Below, piece by piece: positions 36,701-45,624 of a stretch of DNA of 64,000 bases (its first letter is position 1; each line of letters begins with the position of its first letter). Made by a program: the position numbers and the translations under genes. The notes under the pieces were generated by a model. That model worked only from the letters and a program-made list of their open reading frames with translations, was not told the origin of the DNA and made no database searches. Source of the stretch: UMGS1663 sp046964515 (GTDB lineage Bacteria; Bacillota; Clostridia; TANB77; CAG-508); NCBI GenBank assembly GCA_046964515.1, contig JBKUYM010000001.1, positions 124,001-188,000 of the forward strand. The letters run 5' to 3'.

Positions 36701-39700
36701 TTTTGATAAAGTTCTATTTTTTTACCTTGTAATCCTAAATATCTAGCTTCTGTTTCTACACGAGCACGTGCTAGTGCAAATGTTTGATTTCTAGCTTGTA
36801 GATTGGTATAATTCTTAACTGCTTCTATTACCTCTTCTTTACTATTTCCAATAGCTAAAATAAATCCTAGTTCTGCTTTTTCCTCTGGCTTAATAGAAAT
36901 GGTTCTTCTCATTGCCAAAATAGGCTCTGGGGTTAAATTATTTTTTTTACTAAATGGTTTGGAATATTCCACCATTTGTGGTATTCCTAAGTTTCCTCTT
37001 CCATAAAATTTTTCTTTGTCTATTTCATATTCTAGTTCTCCAACTGTATTTTCTTTTGCTGTTAAGGTAACGGCTATATAGTTTTCTATTTCTTGATGAT
37101 TTCTTTCTTTTCTTTTTAGAAGTAATATATTTTCTTCTTCTAGATACTCACTAGTTAAAAATAAACTATTAAAAGCAGGGTGTGCTTCATCTTGTCTTCT
37201 AGTAGATAAAATTGGTTCTAACACACTGGTTATCTCAATGGTTTCTTCCTCCATTCCTGTATTTTTTATTTCTATTTGTCTAATTTCTACTGGCTTATCA
37301 CTGGCAATTGTAACTTTCATAGTGGTTTCTATATTACCATCTATTCTAGCAATTTTATGCATATCTTCTGCAAAGGTAATTTCATATTTGTCTGGTTTTG
37401 CTAAATCATTTCGATAACCTGCTGTCCATATTCTTTTATTTCTAATATTTTTTAGATAGAAAAAGATTCCTTGTACCTCTTCTTGTTCTTCTTGATAGCG
37501 ATTGATTTGTATATCTTTATACTGACTATACCCTTGTCCTTTTTGATCCATAACAATTAGATAATTCTCATTGCTAATCGCATTTATTGGATTTAATTTT
37601 TCATGAATTTTGGTATATACTCTTTGGGTATAATCTTCGTAATCTTTATATTTTATCTTCATTGGCTTTTCTTTTTGCTCCTTTGTTACAATCATACTTT
37701 CTGGCATTCTCTCTTGTAGTAATATTTCTACTGCTTCTACTTCTGGGTTTTGATGAAATCTTTGTGGTAGTATATTTTCATGAAATAAATTATTAATAGA
37801 AAGTAAGATTAAGGCTTGATGATGTGCCATGTAAGTTTTTACAGTAGCATAGGTTTCCCCTTTTCGTAATCTTGTTGGTGTATAATCAATGGATTCATAA
37901 AAACCATATTGATGATACATATCTTGTTCTTCTAATTTTTTTAAATTCTTGAGTACTGCTTTTGGTTCTTCTGTAATGGCTAATACACTTCCATAAGTAG
38001 ATACCACTATATCATCTTCTAGTCCTCTTTTTAATCCTAGCCAAGGAATTCCAATGGCTTTATATTGATAGTTATTTCCAAAATCTTTTACATTAAATGC
38101 TGTTTCCGAAAATCCCCAGGGAACACCTAGTTTTTTGGCATATTCTTGTTGACTCATTAACATGAATTGACAAGATTCATCTAATAAACTACCCGTATAT
38201 TTTTTCATATTGACATTTGGCATTAAATATTCAAATGCTGTTCCAGACCAAGAAAGCAATCCTTTATATTGATTTAGACTTGTTAAAGTTCTGCTTAAAT
38301 GCCTCCAATGTTTTGGAGAAATATCTTTTTTAGCAATAGCTACCATACTAGATTGTCTTGCCTCTGAAGCTAACAAATCATAATAAGAATCTGTTAATTG
38401 ATTTTCTTCTATATTAAAGCCTATACTAAATAAATGCTTTTCTTCATCATATAATTTAGAAAAATCTGCCTTTGCAAATGGTATTTCTTGAATTGGTCCT
38501 AGTGCCCAGTGAGGGATATATGATAATAATTCTTTGGCTTCTTGTGCTTGTTTTTCTTCTAATGCTTTGGCTATTTGCTCATAAAACGCTTTTAAAACAT
38601 AGACATATCCTACAAAATTTCCACTATCTACGGTAGACACATAACGAGGAATTAGTGGTTGCATTGTTTCTATTTGATACCAATTATATAAATGTCCATG
38701 CCATTTAGGTAGACTTTCAATCGTATTTACCATATGGCTTAATAAAATAAGGGTATCTTTTAGTGTTTCATATCCTAAATCGTAACTAGATATTACCGCT
38801 AGTAATGCAAGTCCTATGTTAGTAGGAGATGTTCTGTATACCACTTTTGGTTTTCTATCTTCTTGGTAGTTATCTGGTGGTAAATAATTCGTCTCTTTTG
38901 TTAAATATTCTTTAAAATACTGCCATGTCTTCTCTCCAATTTCTAATAGATAGGCTTGTTCTTGTTTATTTAATTCTTCTACTTTTTTCTTTACTTTTGC
39001 TGTCTTACTAATATACCACATAATTGCTGGTGTTATTAGCCATAAAACAGAAAGGATAAATATACCTATACTAATAACTTCTTGCGGTGCTAAACAAATA
39101 TATAAAATACCTAATACACCTAAAACAACATTGGCAATCATAGAAAAGTAGTAAGATTTTAAATCTGTTTTTGCTAATTTTTCTGCTTCCTCCGAGGTAG
39201 TCCATTCTAATAAATGCTTTTTACTAATGGTTAAACGATATATGGTTTTACCTATCGCATCTGCTGAAAAATAGGCTTTGTCGGGTAATACCCCTAATGC
39301 TAGAATACCTCTTAAGATACTGGCCCCAAGAGAAGATATGACTGGTGAAAATCGTTTTTTACTACTTTCCCCTTCTTTTCTATAAATAATACGATTTAAA
39401 ATATCCAAAAGTGTTGGTGCTAATACCGATACCGTTAAAATGGTTATAAATGGCCAAATATTAATGTTTTCTATCACATCTAGTATAATGATATATAAAA
39501 AAGAAAATAAAGTAATTATGGGGCATATCGCTCGAATTAGGTTATCCCCTATTTTATATTTAGATAGGATATTTAAAGGATTCTTTTTTTTGTTTTCTTT
39601 CCTATCTATCATTCTTTTTTGTAACCATCTTACAATTTGTACATCTCCTCTTATCCACCTATGCAATCTACTTTTGAAACTTTGGTAACTATAAGGATAT

Positions 39701-41961
39701 CCATCCATTAGCATAATGTCAGAGACTAGTCCACATCTTAAATAACTGCCTTCTAATAAATCATGACTTAACACCGTATTTTCTGGAATTTCATCCTTTA
39801 AAACTTGTGAAAAAACGGATAAGTCATAAATACCCTTTCCTGTAAAAATACCTTCCCCAAAATTATCTTGGTAAAAATCAGATATGGCATTGGTGTAATT
39901 ATCAGTTCCTCCACTGCCTGCATAAATTTTAGTAAAAATATTTTTTAAACTAACTTCTAAATCAATTCCCACTCTTGGTTGCATAAGTGCATGTCCTTCT
40001 ACTACGGCATCTTTTTTTGCATTTAAAATAGGTTTATTTAAAATATGTGCCATTGCCCCAACTAGTTCTAATCCTGTATTTAGAGTTAAATTCGTATCTG
40101 CATCTAAAGTAATTACATATCGAATTTCAGGAAATTTCTTTTCTTCTTGTACATTTTCTTTCTTTTTCCAATCTTCCAATGTATTACTACGAAACACATT
40201 ATCTATATGTCCTAATAGATATTCATTAAATTGATTTAAAAGTCCTCTTTTTCTTTCCCATCCTAGATAACATTCTTCTTTACCATTCCAAAAACGTTTT
40301 CGATAAATAAAATGAAATTTAGGAAAACCAGCTTGTGGATATTTTTCATTTAAACGTTTTGCTTCTTCTATTCCTGCGTTTTCTACTTCTTGATCAAATA
40401 ATTCTTCTTTATTTGCTCCTGAGGAGCAGTCTCCTAATAAAGCAAAATATAAATTTTCAGATTGGTTTGCTAAAGAATAGACCTCTAACTTTTTCATGAG
40501 CTCTACTACTTTTTCTTTACTCTTTATAATGGTAGGAATTACCACTACTGTAGCATTTTCTTTTGATATTCCATTTTGCATATCTAATTTGGGAATTAAC
40601 TTTGGCTTTATCATTTTATTAGAAATATATTGTATTATTTGCACCATAATTTCTTGTAAAGGAATCCACAAACTTAAGAATAGTAGTATACTAAACCATA
40701 TATTGGGTAACTCTTTATAAAAGTATATGGTAAATGCTAAATCTAAAATAGCAGAAATTCCCCATATAGAAAAGATATACCAACCAAGTTTTGTTCCTTC
40801 TTTTTGTAATTTTGGAATTGGTATATGCAAAGTTTTATACAATTGTATTTTCCCTTTATCTATTAAGTAATACCCCACATGTGCTTCTTTTGTCTTTCCT
40901 TGTATTTGTTCTTTATTTTTTGCTAATTCTAGTACTTTTTGTGCAATATAGATTTCTGAAATTTTCGCTTTAGCGGAAATTTCTTTAATAACACTTCTAT
41001 AGGCTTCCTTCGTTTTGTAATCCATATTTATATAAACATTTGCTGGGTCTTGTTTTAAAATATCTTCTACTCCATTAATTTTTTCAAAAATATCTAAAAA
41101 GTCAACTCTTAAGAGTTCTTTCATACTAGTAATACAATTAGCCATACTTACTTTTTTTAACGCTATGTCAAAATGTTCTTTTTTTACTATTTCTTCTATA
41201 CTACTTCCCATTTTATTAACTTGTTCTTCTAAAATTTGTGTAAAGCTATAAGCTGTTTTTCCATATTTTTTTAGTCGATAGGACATATATTCTATAAAAG
41301 GATATTTCATTTCTCCATATCCTTTTACTTTGGCTTTATATTCTCCTAAATTTTTATACTTTAGTTCTTCTTTATTTTCTACTAGTCTTTCCAATATATT
41401 TTCAACTCTATATTTTTGCATTTGACTAAAATAAATTTTTTCACAAATTTGTTTTATATTTTGGATAATTGCAATTTGCATAAATAAACCAATATTCCAA
41501 ATTTCTTCCATGCTAAGAGTCTTTTTTCTTTGATATGCTTGTATATAATCTTTTACTTGTTTACTATCTATCTTATTATCTGTATAAGCCACTATTTCTG
41601 TTGCAAGTACATATATTCTAGCAAACCCTTTTCTGACGCCATTACTAATTCCTAAAAATTTCGTATATTTTTTTAAAGGTAAGTCTTTACAAATTGTTTT
41701 TACAGTTTCTTCTATAATATAGAAATTATCTAATAACCATTCCCCTGCTGGATGAATAGGAATTCCCAATTTGATATGTTCATTTAAGAGTTCATATACT
41801 TGTTTAATAATTTCAAAATTTTCCTTTACTTGTGGGATAGGATACGTATCTTTATTACTATTATTTTGAAGAATTTGGTCTGATGCTAGTTTTTCTAAAT
41901 ATTTTTCTAGTTGTTGTTTATCTAACACCGCACCATTGATACTTAGATTTCTATATTCCAT
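33724..41961 (-). CDS. Giant cyclic beta-1,2-glucan synthase-like protein (GT84 + GH94)
   Basis: A 2745-residue membrane enzyme, close to the usual size of NdvB/Cgs proteins. Domains in order: N-terminal helical region (about 1-380); membrane helices near 390-440; glycosyltransferase core with LDADTNLTLNTG near 610, LLEGSYLRCGLVSDIML and RLHRWIRGDVQIV (the QxxRW-like motif); more membrane helices (about 820-1000); glycoamylase-like domain (about 1010-1500, TSPTNIGLALLA, WHGHLYNWY); sugar-binding sandwich domains; and a C-terminal GH94 phosphorylase-type barrel with GDWNDGF near 2415, GTRENGGQYTHSAIW and YTGSSSWM. Known relatives make cyclic beta-1,2-glucan from UDP-glucose and cut it to size. 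The start follows AGGAGTGG. It stands alone, between two unlinked units. Confidence 0.88.
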   Translation of the reverse strand: MEYRNLSINGAVLDKQQLEKYLEKLASDQILQNNSNKDTYPIPQVKENFEIIKQVYELLNEHIKLGIPIHPAGEWLLDNFYIIEETVKTICKDLPLKKYTKFLGISNGVRKGFARIYVLATEIVAYTDNKIDSKQVKDYIQAYQRKKTLSMEEIWNIGLFMQIAIIQNIKQICEKIYFSQMQKYRVENILERLVENKEELKYKNLGEYKAKVKGYGEMKYPFIEYMSYRLKKYGKTAYSFTQILEEQVNKMGSSIEEIVKKEHFDIALKKVSMANCITSMKELLRVDFLDIFEKINGVEDILKQDPANVYINMDYKTKEAYRSVIKEISAKAKISEIYIAQKVLELAKNKEQIQGKTKEAHVGYYLIDKGKIQLYKTLHIPIPKLQKEGTKLGWYIFSIWGISAILDLAFTIYFYKELPNIWFSILLFLSLWIPLQEIMVQIIQYISNKMIKPKLIPKLDMQNGISKENATVVVIPTIIKSKEKVVELMKKLEVYSLANQSENLYFALLGDCSSGANKEELFDQEVENAGIEEAKRLNEKYPQAGFPKFHFIYRKRFWNGKEECYLGWERKRGLLNQFNEYLLGHIDNVFRSNTLEDWKKKENVQEEKKFPEIRYVITLDADTNLTLNTGLELVGAMAHILNKPILNAKKDAVVEGHALMQPRVGIDLEVSLKNIFTKIYAGSGGTDNYTNAISDFYQDNFGEGIFTGKGIYDLSVFSQVLKDEIPENTVLSHDLLEGSYLRCGLVSDIMLMDGYPYSYQSFKSRLHRWIRGDVQIVRWLQKRMIDRKENKKKNPLNILSKYKIGDNLIRAICPIITLFSFLYIIILDVIENINIWPFITILTVSVLAPTLLDILNRIIYRKEGESSKKRFSPVISSLGASILRGILALGVLPDKAYFSADAIGKTIYRLTISKKHLLEWTTSEEAEKLAKTDLKSYYFSMIANVVLGVLGILYICLAPQEVISIGIFILSVLWLITPAIMWYISKTAKVKKKVEELNKQEQAYLLEIGEKTWQYFKEYLTKETNYLPPDNYQEDRKPKVVYRTSPTNIGLALLAVISSYDLGYETLKDTLILLSHMVNTIESLPKWHGHLYNWYQIETMQPLIPRYVSTVDSGNFVGYVYVLKAFYEQIAKALEEKQAQEAKELLSYIPHWALGPIQEIPFAKADFSKLYDEEKHLFSIGFNIEENQLTDSYYDLLASEARQSSMVAIAKKDISPKHWRHLSRTLTSLNQYKGLLSWSGTAFEYLMPNVNMKKYTGSLLDESCQFMLMSQQEYAKKLGVPWGFSETAFNVKDFGNNYQYKAIGIPWLGLKRGLEDDIVVSTYGSVLAITEEPKAVLKNLKKLEEQDMYHQYGFYESIDYTPTRLRKGETYATVKTYMAHHQALILLSINNLFHENILPQRFHQNPEVEAVEILLQERMPESMIVTKEQKEKPMKIKYKDYEDYTQRVYTKIHEKLNPINAISNENYLIVMDQKGQGYSQYKDIQINRYQEEQEEVQGIFFYLKNIRNKRIWTAGYRNDLAKPDKYEITFAEDMHKIARIDGNIETTMKVTIASDKPVEIRQIEIKNTGMEEETIEITSVLEPILSTRRQDEAHPAFNSLFLTSEYLEEENILLLKRKERNHQEIENYIAVTLTAKENTVGELEYEIDKEKFYGRGNLGIPQMVEYSKPFSKKNNLTPEPILAMRRTISIKPEEKAELGFILAIGNSKEEVIEAVKNYTNLQARNQTFALARARVETEARYLGLQGKKIELYQKMLGYLLYLNPLKKETVKQILQQNKNLSYTQEALWKFGISGDIPILLVKIQDISDIEVLEEILKAYVFYQMKNIKVDVVILNEEPNSYESYVKEAIQNAILNEKLDYLLNQHAGIYILENIEEIDKAILEVRANLTIDAQKGTVDRILKEAEEEYIDQIKTTADQVHKEILPLVQEKNRNTLSVESLKYYNEYGGFTLDGKEYWIRQNKEHRLPTVWSHVLTNQKFGSIITDSMGGYTWYKNSHLNRLTKWNNYQVTDIPSEIIYMQEEESGNTCSLGLNPMPDENDYDTIYGFGYSKYRHTSSQIEQELTIFVPENQNCKIQLLELKNLAPKKRKLKFVYYCKPILGETQRNSNGYLSMQFQENENMLLVKNIAGETFQEYMYVSSSEKINSYTGNKNFFIGNGNLKNPEALRKTGLNNEDSLGNNSIMAIQIEVELEAFESKNISFIMGIEEEILAAQDNAYQFHSISNCLQAYESTKKYWETLTQKVQVETPLESFNLLLNGWLVYQTITSRLWAKSGFYQSGGAYGFRDQLQDTIGLKYINPEFMKAQILKHSKHQFIEGDVEHWWHEEIQMGIRTKFSDDLLWLVYLTEEYISFTGDEQILEEKTPYLEGKILEENQDEKYDHYINTELEETLYEHCIRAIEKSLSFGENGLPKIGTGDWNDGFSNVGREGKGESVWLGFFQYLVLKRWLDIQQRKIEQLEGEKKETEIQRKQKYETIIENLKKALNTNAWDGRWYKRAFADNGDILGTIQNEECKIDSISQSWSVISGAGDNDKKFICMESLENHLVDRENGIIKLLDPPFEKSKLEPGYIKAYLPGTRENGGQYTHSAIWAIIAMAELGFGDKVVELYRMINPIEHARTKEAAQKYKVEPYVIAADIYGYGNLAGRGGWTWYTGSSSWMLDAGIEYILGLRIYKGILSIQPCIAHDWKAYKIHYRYGNSLYHIKVENPNEKTTGIHSFKVNGQEIEEKQIRLQNDGKVYEIEVSM

Positions 41962-42172
41962 CTATTTTCCACTCCTTAATATGTTTTACACATATTGTTC
42001 GCAAATTGTGGAAAATTATGCATTTACGCTTCTAAAACTAGAAAAAGTAACATAGTTATTCTATATTACTTTTTTGTTTTTTCTATTTTTAAACTTTTAA
42101 TTATATGACTTCAAAGTTCATTTATTTTTTCTTATTAAGTTGCTTACACCTATCAATAAATAAATCTAATAT

Positions 42173-42864
42173 TTTTACGTCCTATGATATTTAAATTAAT
42201 ACATTAAGTTTTGCAAAGTATTTTGCAAAGCATCTGCCAAGTTTACATTCCACGATATTTAAATTAATACTGATACAACTTTTAATACTGCGTTAATTTT
42301 TTCAAGTTTACATTCTACAATATTTAAATTAATATCCGTCCAAAGATTTTTTCTTCTCTTTTTATATCAAAATTTACATTCTACAATAATTAAATTAATA
42401 TGGAGGTGTAAAAATGTTTAACTACAATAAATTAAGATTTACATTCTACAATATTTAAATTAATATATTTTTCTAGTTGTTTTTTGTATATTTTTTATTC
42501 TAAATTTACATTCTACAATATTTAAATTAATATTCGTTTATATCTTGCTCAAAAGAAATAGTTTTCGTATAATTTACATTCTACAATATTTAAATTAATA
42601 TCAAGCATATTTCTATTTTTTAGAATATTTTTTTTATATTTACATTCTACAATATTTAAATTAATATTGAATCTCTGATACATAATTCGGACTAGGACTG
42701 TCATTTACATTCTACAATATTTAAATTAATATGGTTTATGGATTATATTTATGCATTAGATAGTAACACATTTACATTCTACAATATTTAAATTAATATT
42801 CCGTAGAAGGATATTTTTCTGATACCATGACAAAATTTACATTCTACAATATTTAAATTAATAT
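42173..42864 (-). CRISPR. CRISPR array, 11 repeats of 30 bases, no cas genes in the window
   Basis: Repeat starts: 42173, 42241, 42306, 42372, 42437, 42504, 42572, 42638, 42703, 42770, 42835. The plus-strand consensus begins ATTTACATTCTACAATATTT and ends AAATTAATAT. Ten spacers of 35-38 bases, all different. The three leftmost repeats deviate (42173: several changes; 42241: four; 42306: one) and 42372 has one change, whereas the seven from 42437 on are identical. The leader end is therefore on the right, and the array is read on the minus strand, with each repeat ending GAATGTAAAT. That 3' handle resembles clostridial type I-B/III repeats (family knowledge). Neighbours are a glucan synthase and an amidase. 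Confidence 0.95.
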
Positions 42865-43050
42865 AGGTAACTTTTTATCGCTTTAATAGCAACACTTTGA
42901 ATACTAAAATCTGTCGACCTCTTTACTTATTGTATCAAAAGATAAGAAAAAAATCTACTATTTTAAAAAAAAGCCTATATATTCATGTTTTTTTCATCTG
43001 TCGACCCCCTAGGCTTTTTACATTATTGGAGGTCGACAGATTTTTATAAT
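42865..43050 (-). promoter_or_regulatory. Probable CRISPR leader with a triple GTCGAC motif
   Basis: AT-rich, non-coding, next to the intact end of the array. AAAATCTGTCGACCTC (42906-42921) recurs as a perfect 16-base inverted copy at 43029-43044, and ATCTGTCGACC stands again at 42996-43006. Nested inside is a hairpin AAAAAGCCTA (42968-42977) / TAGGCTTTTT (43010-43019), which on the minus strand is followed by a T run and could end cwlD transcription. Leader function is inferred from position. Confidence 0.6.
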
Positions 43051-43764
43051 TTATTTTTCATAAAAGTAATCAATAATTCCATTGTAAATTCCCCATGCCA
43101 ACTTATCTTGGTAGGCATCTGTTAGTAATTCTTTTTCTTCTTCTGGGTTAGACAAAAATCCACATTCTACTATACTAATTGGTATCTCTACATGTTTTAC
43201 AATATAAATATTTTCTATTTTCATAGCCACTCTTTTATTTTCTTTTTGGATTGCTTCATTCAAATTTGTTTGCATACTTTTAGCTAATTTCATACTTTGT
43301 TCGTTTCCTTCTTTATAAAAACATTGCCAGCCCCAATATTGTTGTTGTGGTATTTTATTTAAATGGATGGATACAAAAATATCCGCACTAGATTCATTAC
43401 CAATTTTTACTCTATTATGAATGTCTGATATTTTTTTCTGTTTTAATGTTTTACTATCTATGTCATAAATCGCATTTTCATCTGACCTTGTTAAAATAAC
43501 CGTTGCTCCACTTTGTTCTAATAGATTTTGTAACTTTAAAGCAATTTTCAAATTCGTTTCTGCCTCTGTTGTCCCATTGCTACTTTGTGCACCTTCATCT
43601 GGTACCCCATGTCCTGCATCAATCACAATTACTTTATCACTAACCGGCAACGCTACGGTTTGTACTGACCTTTCTTCCTCCTTAGTAAAGAATGAAAAGG
43701 TAACTATGGCAATTAAAATCATAGAACTTAGAAAAGCAATTCTTTTTTTACTTAAAATAATCAT
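43051..43764 (-). CDS. cwlD: N-acetylmuramoyl-L-alanine amidase, CwlD type
   Basis: A 237-residue Amidase_3 enzyme with an N-terminal signal/anchor (about 9-27). Zinc ligands His52 (IDAGHGVPDEGA), Glu67 and His134 (FVSIHLNKIP), and catalytic Glu200 (SIVECGFLSN). The segment YWGWQCFYKEG matches the CwlD-specific GxQTFY region. CwlD removes peptide side chains during muramic-delta-lactam formation in the spore cortex, needed for germination. In C. difficile it depends on GerS, and a GerS-like gene lies at 11.1 kb. The ribosome site GAGGAG fits the ATG at 43764. Confidence 0.85.
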   Translation of the reverse strand: MIILSKKRIAFLSSMILIAIVTFSFFTKEEERSVQTVALPVSDKVIVIDAGHGVPDEGAQSSNGTTEAETNLKIALKLQNLLEQSGATVILTRSDENAIYDIDSKTLKQKKISDIHNRVKIGNESSADIFVSIHLNKIPQQQYWGWQCFYKEGNEQSMKLAKSMQTNLNEAIQKENKRVAMKIENIYIVKHVEIPISIVECGFLSNPEEEKELLTDAYQDKLAWGIYNGIIDYFYEK

Positions 43765-43853
43765 TTTTAAACTCCTCTATTGTATGCTTTATGATTATAT
43801 ATATGTAGTACTGCTTCGTTTTATACCTTTTCGATTTCTTTTTATGCACAAAA

Positions 43854-43881
43854 AAAGAAGTATATTATATAATACTTCTTT
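43854..43881 (-). terminator. Terminator of the DUF4190 gene
   Basis: AAAGAAGTAT / ATACTTCTTT with T7 on the minus strand. Confidence 0.8.
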
Positions 43882-43888
43882 CCTAATT

Positions 43889-44170
43889 TTAATACATAGC
43901 CATTCCTAAAAAACCTAATCCAAAGAACATAATCCAAAATGCAAGAGCTACTACGCCTGTTATAAATCCAGCCATTGCCATACTCTTACCTGGCATTTTT
44001 TTAATTCTTAATAAACCAAATATAACCGCTAATATACCACAAGTTATGGATATTGGCCAAGCACACCATAATGCTAAAGATACAATTCCTAATACCATAG
44101 AGGCAATGCTCATTCCCTGTTTATTGTCTGTATGTTCTTGTACAACTTCTACTTTTTTATCTTCTTCCAT
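43889..44170 (-). CDS. Small DUF4190-type membrane protein
   Basis: A 93-residue protein; the ATG at 44170 follows AAGGAGG by 8 bases. A short acidic N-terminus, then two membrane helices. The first carries GMSIASMVLGIVSLALWC and is followed by GILAVIFGLL; the second contains MAGFITGVVALAFWI. This is the DUF4190 pattern of small membrane proteins, whose function is unknown. Single-gene unit. Confidence 0.75.
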   Translation of the reverse strand: MEEDKKVEVVQEHTDNKQGMSIASMVLGIVSLALWCAWPISITCGILAVIFGLLRIKKMPGKSMAMAGFITGVVALAFWIMFFGLGFLGMAMY

Positions 44171-44261
44171 TTTCAAATCCTCCTTATTTTTTATCTATTT
44201 TTATGTTTTAAATTCTGTCATACCATATCTTTATTATACACCATTTCATTCCATTGGTCAA

Positions 44262-44648
44262 TTAGCGAAATAGGTTTCTAACAATGGTAAATATAATTAA
44301 AGCTATTATAAAACCTATCCAGAATTTAGTTTTAGGATATAAGCAAGTCGCTATTGGCTTTTTACTAAAAATATTCATTATAAAAATGATATTGATAATT
44401 ATTAAATATACACCAGTTAAAAAGAATATAGGATGATATAAAAAAGCCTCATAAATAGAACCTTTTGCCAAAGCTTCTATACATCTTGTTCCTCCACAGC
44501 TAGGGCATAATATACCCAATTGTTCACGAACAATACAAGAATAACCTATCTGTGAAAAGTAGTCTTCTTTTGCCAAATAACCTATAAGAAAAGCTAGAAA
44601 GATAATTCCTAGCTCTAATATAATTTTCTTTATCTTTACTTTATTCAT
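44262..44648 (-). CDS. DUF2752 membrane protein
   Basis: A 128-residue protein starting at the ATG that overlaps the stop of the GGDEF gene (ATGAATAA). Three membrane helices, with the family's signature LCPSCGGTRCIEAL between the first two, then an FLYHPIFFL segment. DUF2752 proteins have no established role; the CxxCGxTR motif suggests metal or redox chemistry at the membrane. Last gene of a four-gene operon. Confidence 0.85.
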   Translation of the reverse strand: MNKVKIKKIILELGIIFLAFLIGYLAKEDYFSQIGYSCIVREQLGILCPSCGGTRCIEALAKGSIYEAFLYHPIFFLTGVYLIIINIIFIMNIFSKKPIATCLYPKTKFWIGFIIALIIFTIVRNLFR

Positions 44649-45615
44649 TGTCTGTTGCCTCATTAATGGTTATGATTGATTTGCTATCACCCTTTTTTCT
44701 TCTATCAATCACATAAGTACTACCTTGTATGGTTTTTGCTAAATGCTTTACACTTGCTCCCTCTTCTCCAATTTCTAGAGTATTCGCAAATCTTCCCATT
44801 TCAGCTTCTACTACAGCAATAGAAATGGATGTTAATGGAAATTGTTCTATAATCCCTTTTCTATTAGCAACTTCTATATAACCTCTTTCTACATCATCAT
44901 CGGTAAAAAATCTTTTCACATTGGTATCAAAATCTGCAATAATATTTTGACAAACTTTATCATAATCTGTTTTTGAGAGAATTGCTACAAAATCGTCTCC
45001 ACCAATATGTCCTACAAAACTATCTTCATATTCTTCTGTATGCACATTTTTTAAAATCGTTTTTGCTGTAAATTTTATAATTTCGTCTCCTTTTAAAAAT
45101 CCATACACATCATTATAAGCTTTAAAATTATCTAAATCAATATACATCATCGCAAAGGTTTCTTTACTTAAAAATCTTTTCTTCATCTCTGCTTGAATTT
45201 GTACATTGCCGGGAAGCCCTGTTAATGGACTTACTCTTCTATTAACATATAATAAACGAACTGTATTTTTTATAATATAATATAAAAATTCTTCATTCAT
45301 TGAATGATTAATATAGTGTGTAATACCTAATTTTAATATGTCTGTAATATGCCCATGGTCAGCATTTGAAGAAACCACCATAACAGGTGTTATACTATTA
45401 TCCTCATCATTTTTTATTCTTTGACATAACTCTAAAGTATCCCCACAAATTTCATCTTCATTAACTATAAATAATGATGGAATATTTTTCAATGCTTCTT
45501 CTATTCTATCTGAAGTAATGTTCGTAAAACGATATTCTTTATCATTCTTGAATAAAGTTTTTAATGTATCTTTTAAGGTATTTTGATCTTCCACTATAAA
45601 TATTTCTTGTACCAT
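44641..45615 (-). CDS. Pseudo-receiver GGDEF protein (putative diguanylate cyclase)
   Basis: A 324-residue protein. Residues 1-120 fold like a response-regulator receiver, but the position of the phospho-acceptor Asp is Asn52 (SLFIVNEDE), so ordinary phosphorylation is unlikely. Residues about 128-320 are a GGDEF domain with SPLTGLPGN, YIDLDNFKAYND and the active-site loop GGDDF, a variant of GGDEF. The residue after the loop is preserved enough that activity cannot be excluded. It would make c-di-GMP, with the HD-GYP protein at 9.7 kb as a possible degrader. Third gene of the operon. Confidence 0.85.
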   Translation of the reverse strand: MVQEIFIVEDQNTLKDTLKTLFKNDKEYRFTNITSDRIEEALKNIPSLFIVNEDEICGDTLELCQRIKNDEDNSITPVMVVSSNADHGHITDILKLGITHYINHSMNEEFLYYIIKNTVRLLYVNRRVSPLTGLPGNVQIQAEMKKRFLSKETFAMMYIDLDNFKAYNDVYGFLKGDEIIKFTAKTILKNVHTEEYEDSFVGHIGGDDFVAILSKTDYDKVCQNIIADFDTNVKRFFTDDDVERGYIEVANRKGIIEQFPLTSISIAVVEAEMGRFANTLEIGEEGASVKHLAKTIQGSTYVIDRRKKGDSKSIITINEATDNE

Positions 45616-45624
45616 AATTTCTCC

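Noticed and set aside
42414..42436. ATG with a perfect ribosome site as a small host gene
   Set aside because: It lies wholly within a CRISPR spacer, between two intact repeats, and runs into the repeat; it is captured foreign sequence.
42906..43044. GTCGAC dyads as LexA/SOS boxes
   Set aside because: Clostridial SOS boxes are of the GAAC-N4-GTTC type; these do not match and sit at the leader end of the array, not at a DNA-repair gene.
41962..43050. cas genes hidden near the array
   Set aside because: The array and its probable leader fill almost all of the space between the glucan synthase and the amidase; no ORF of useful size remains.
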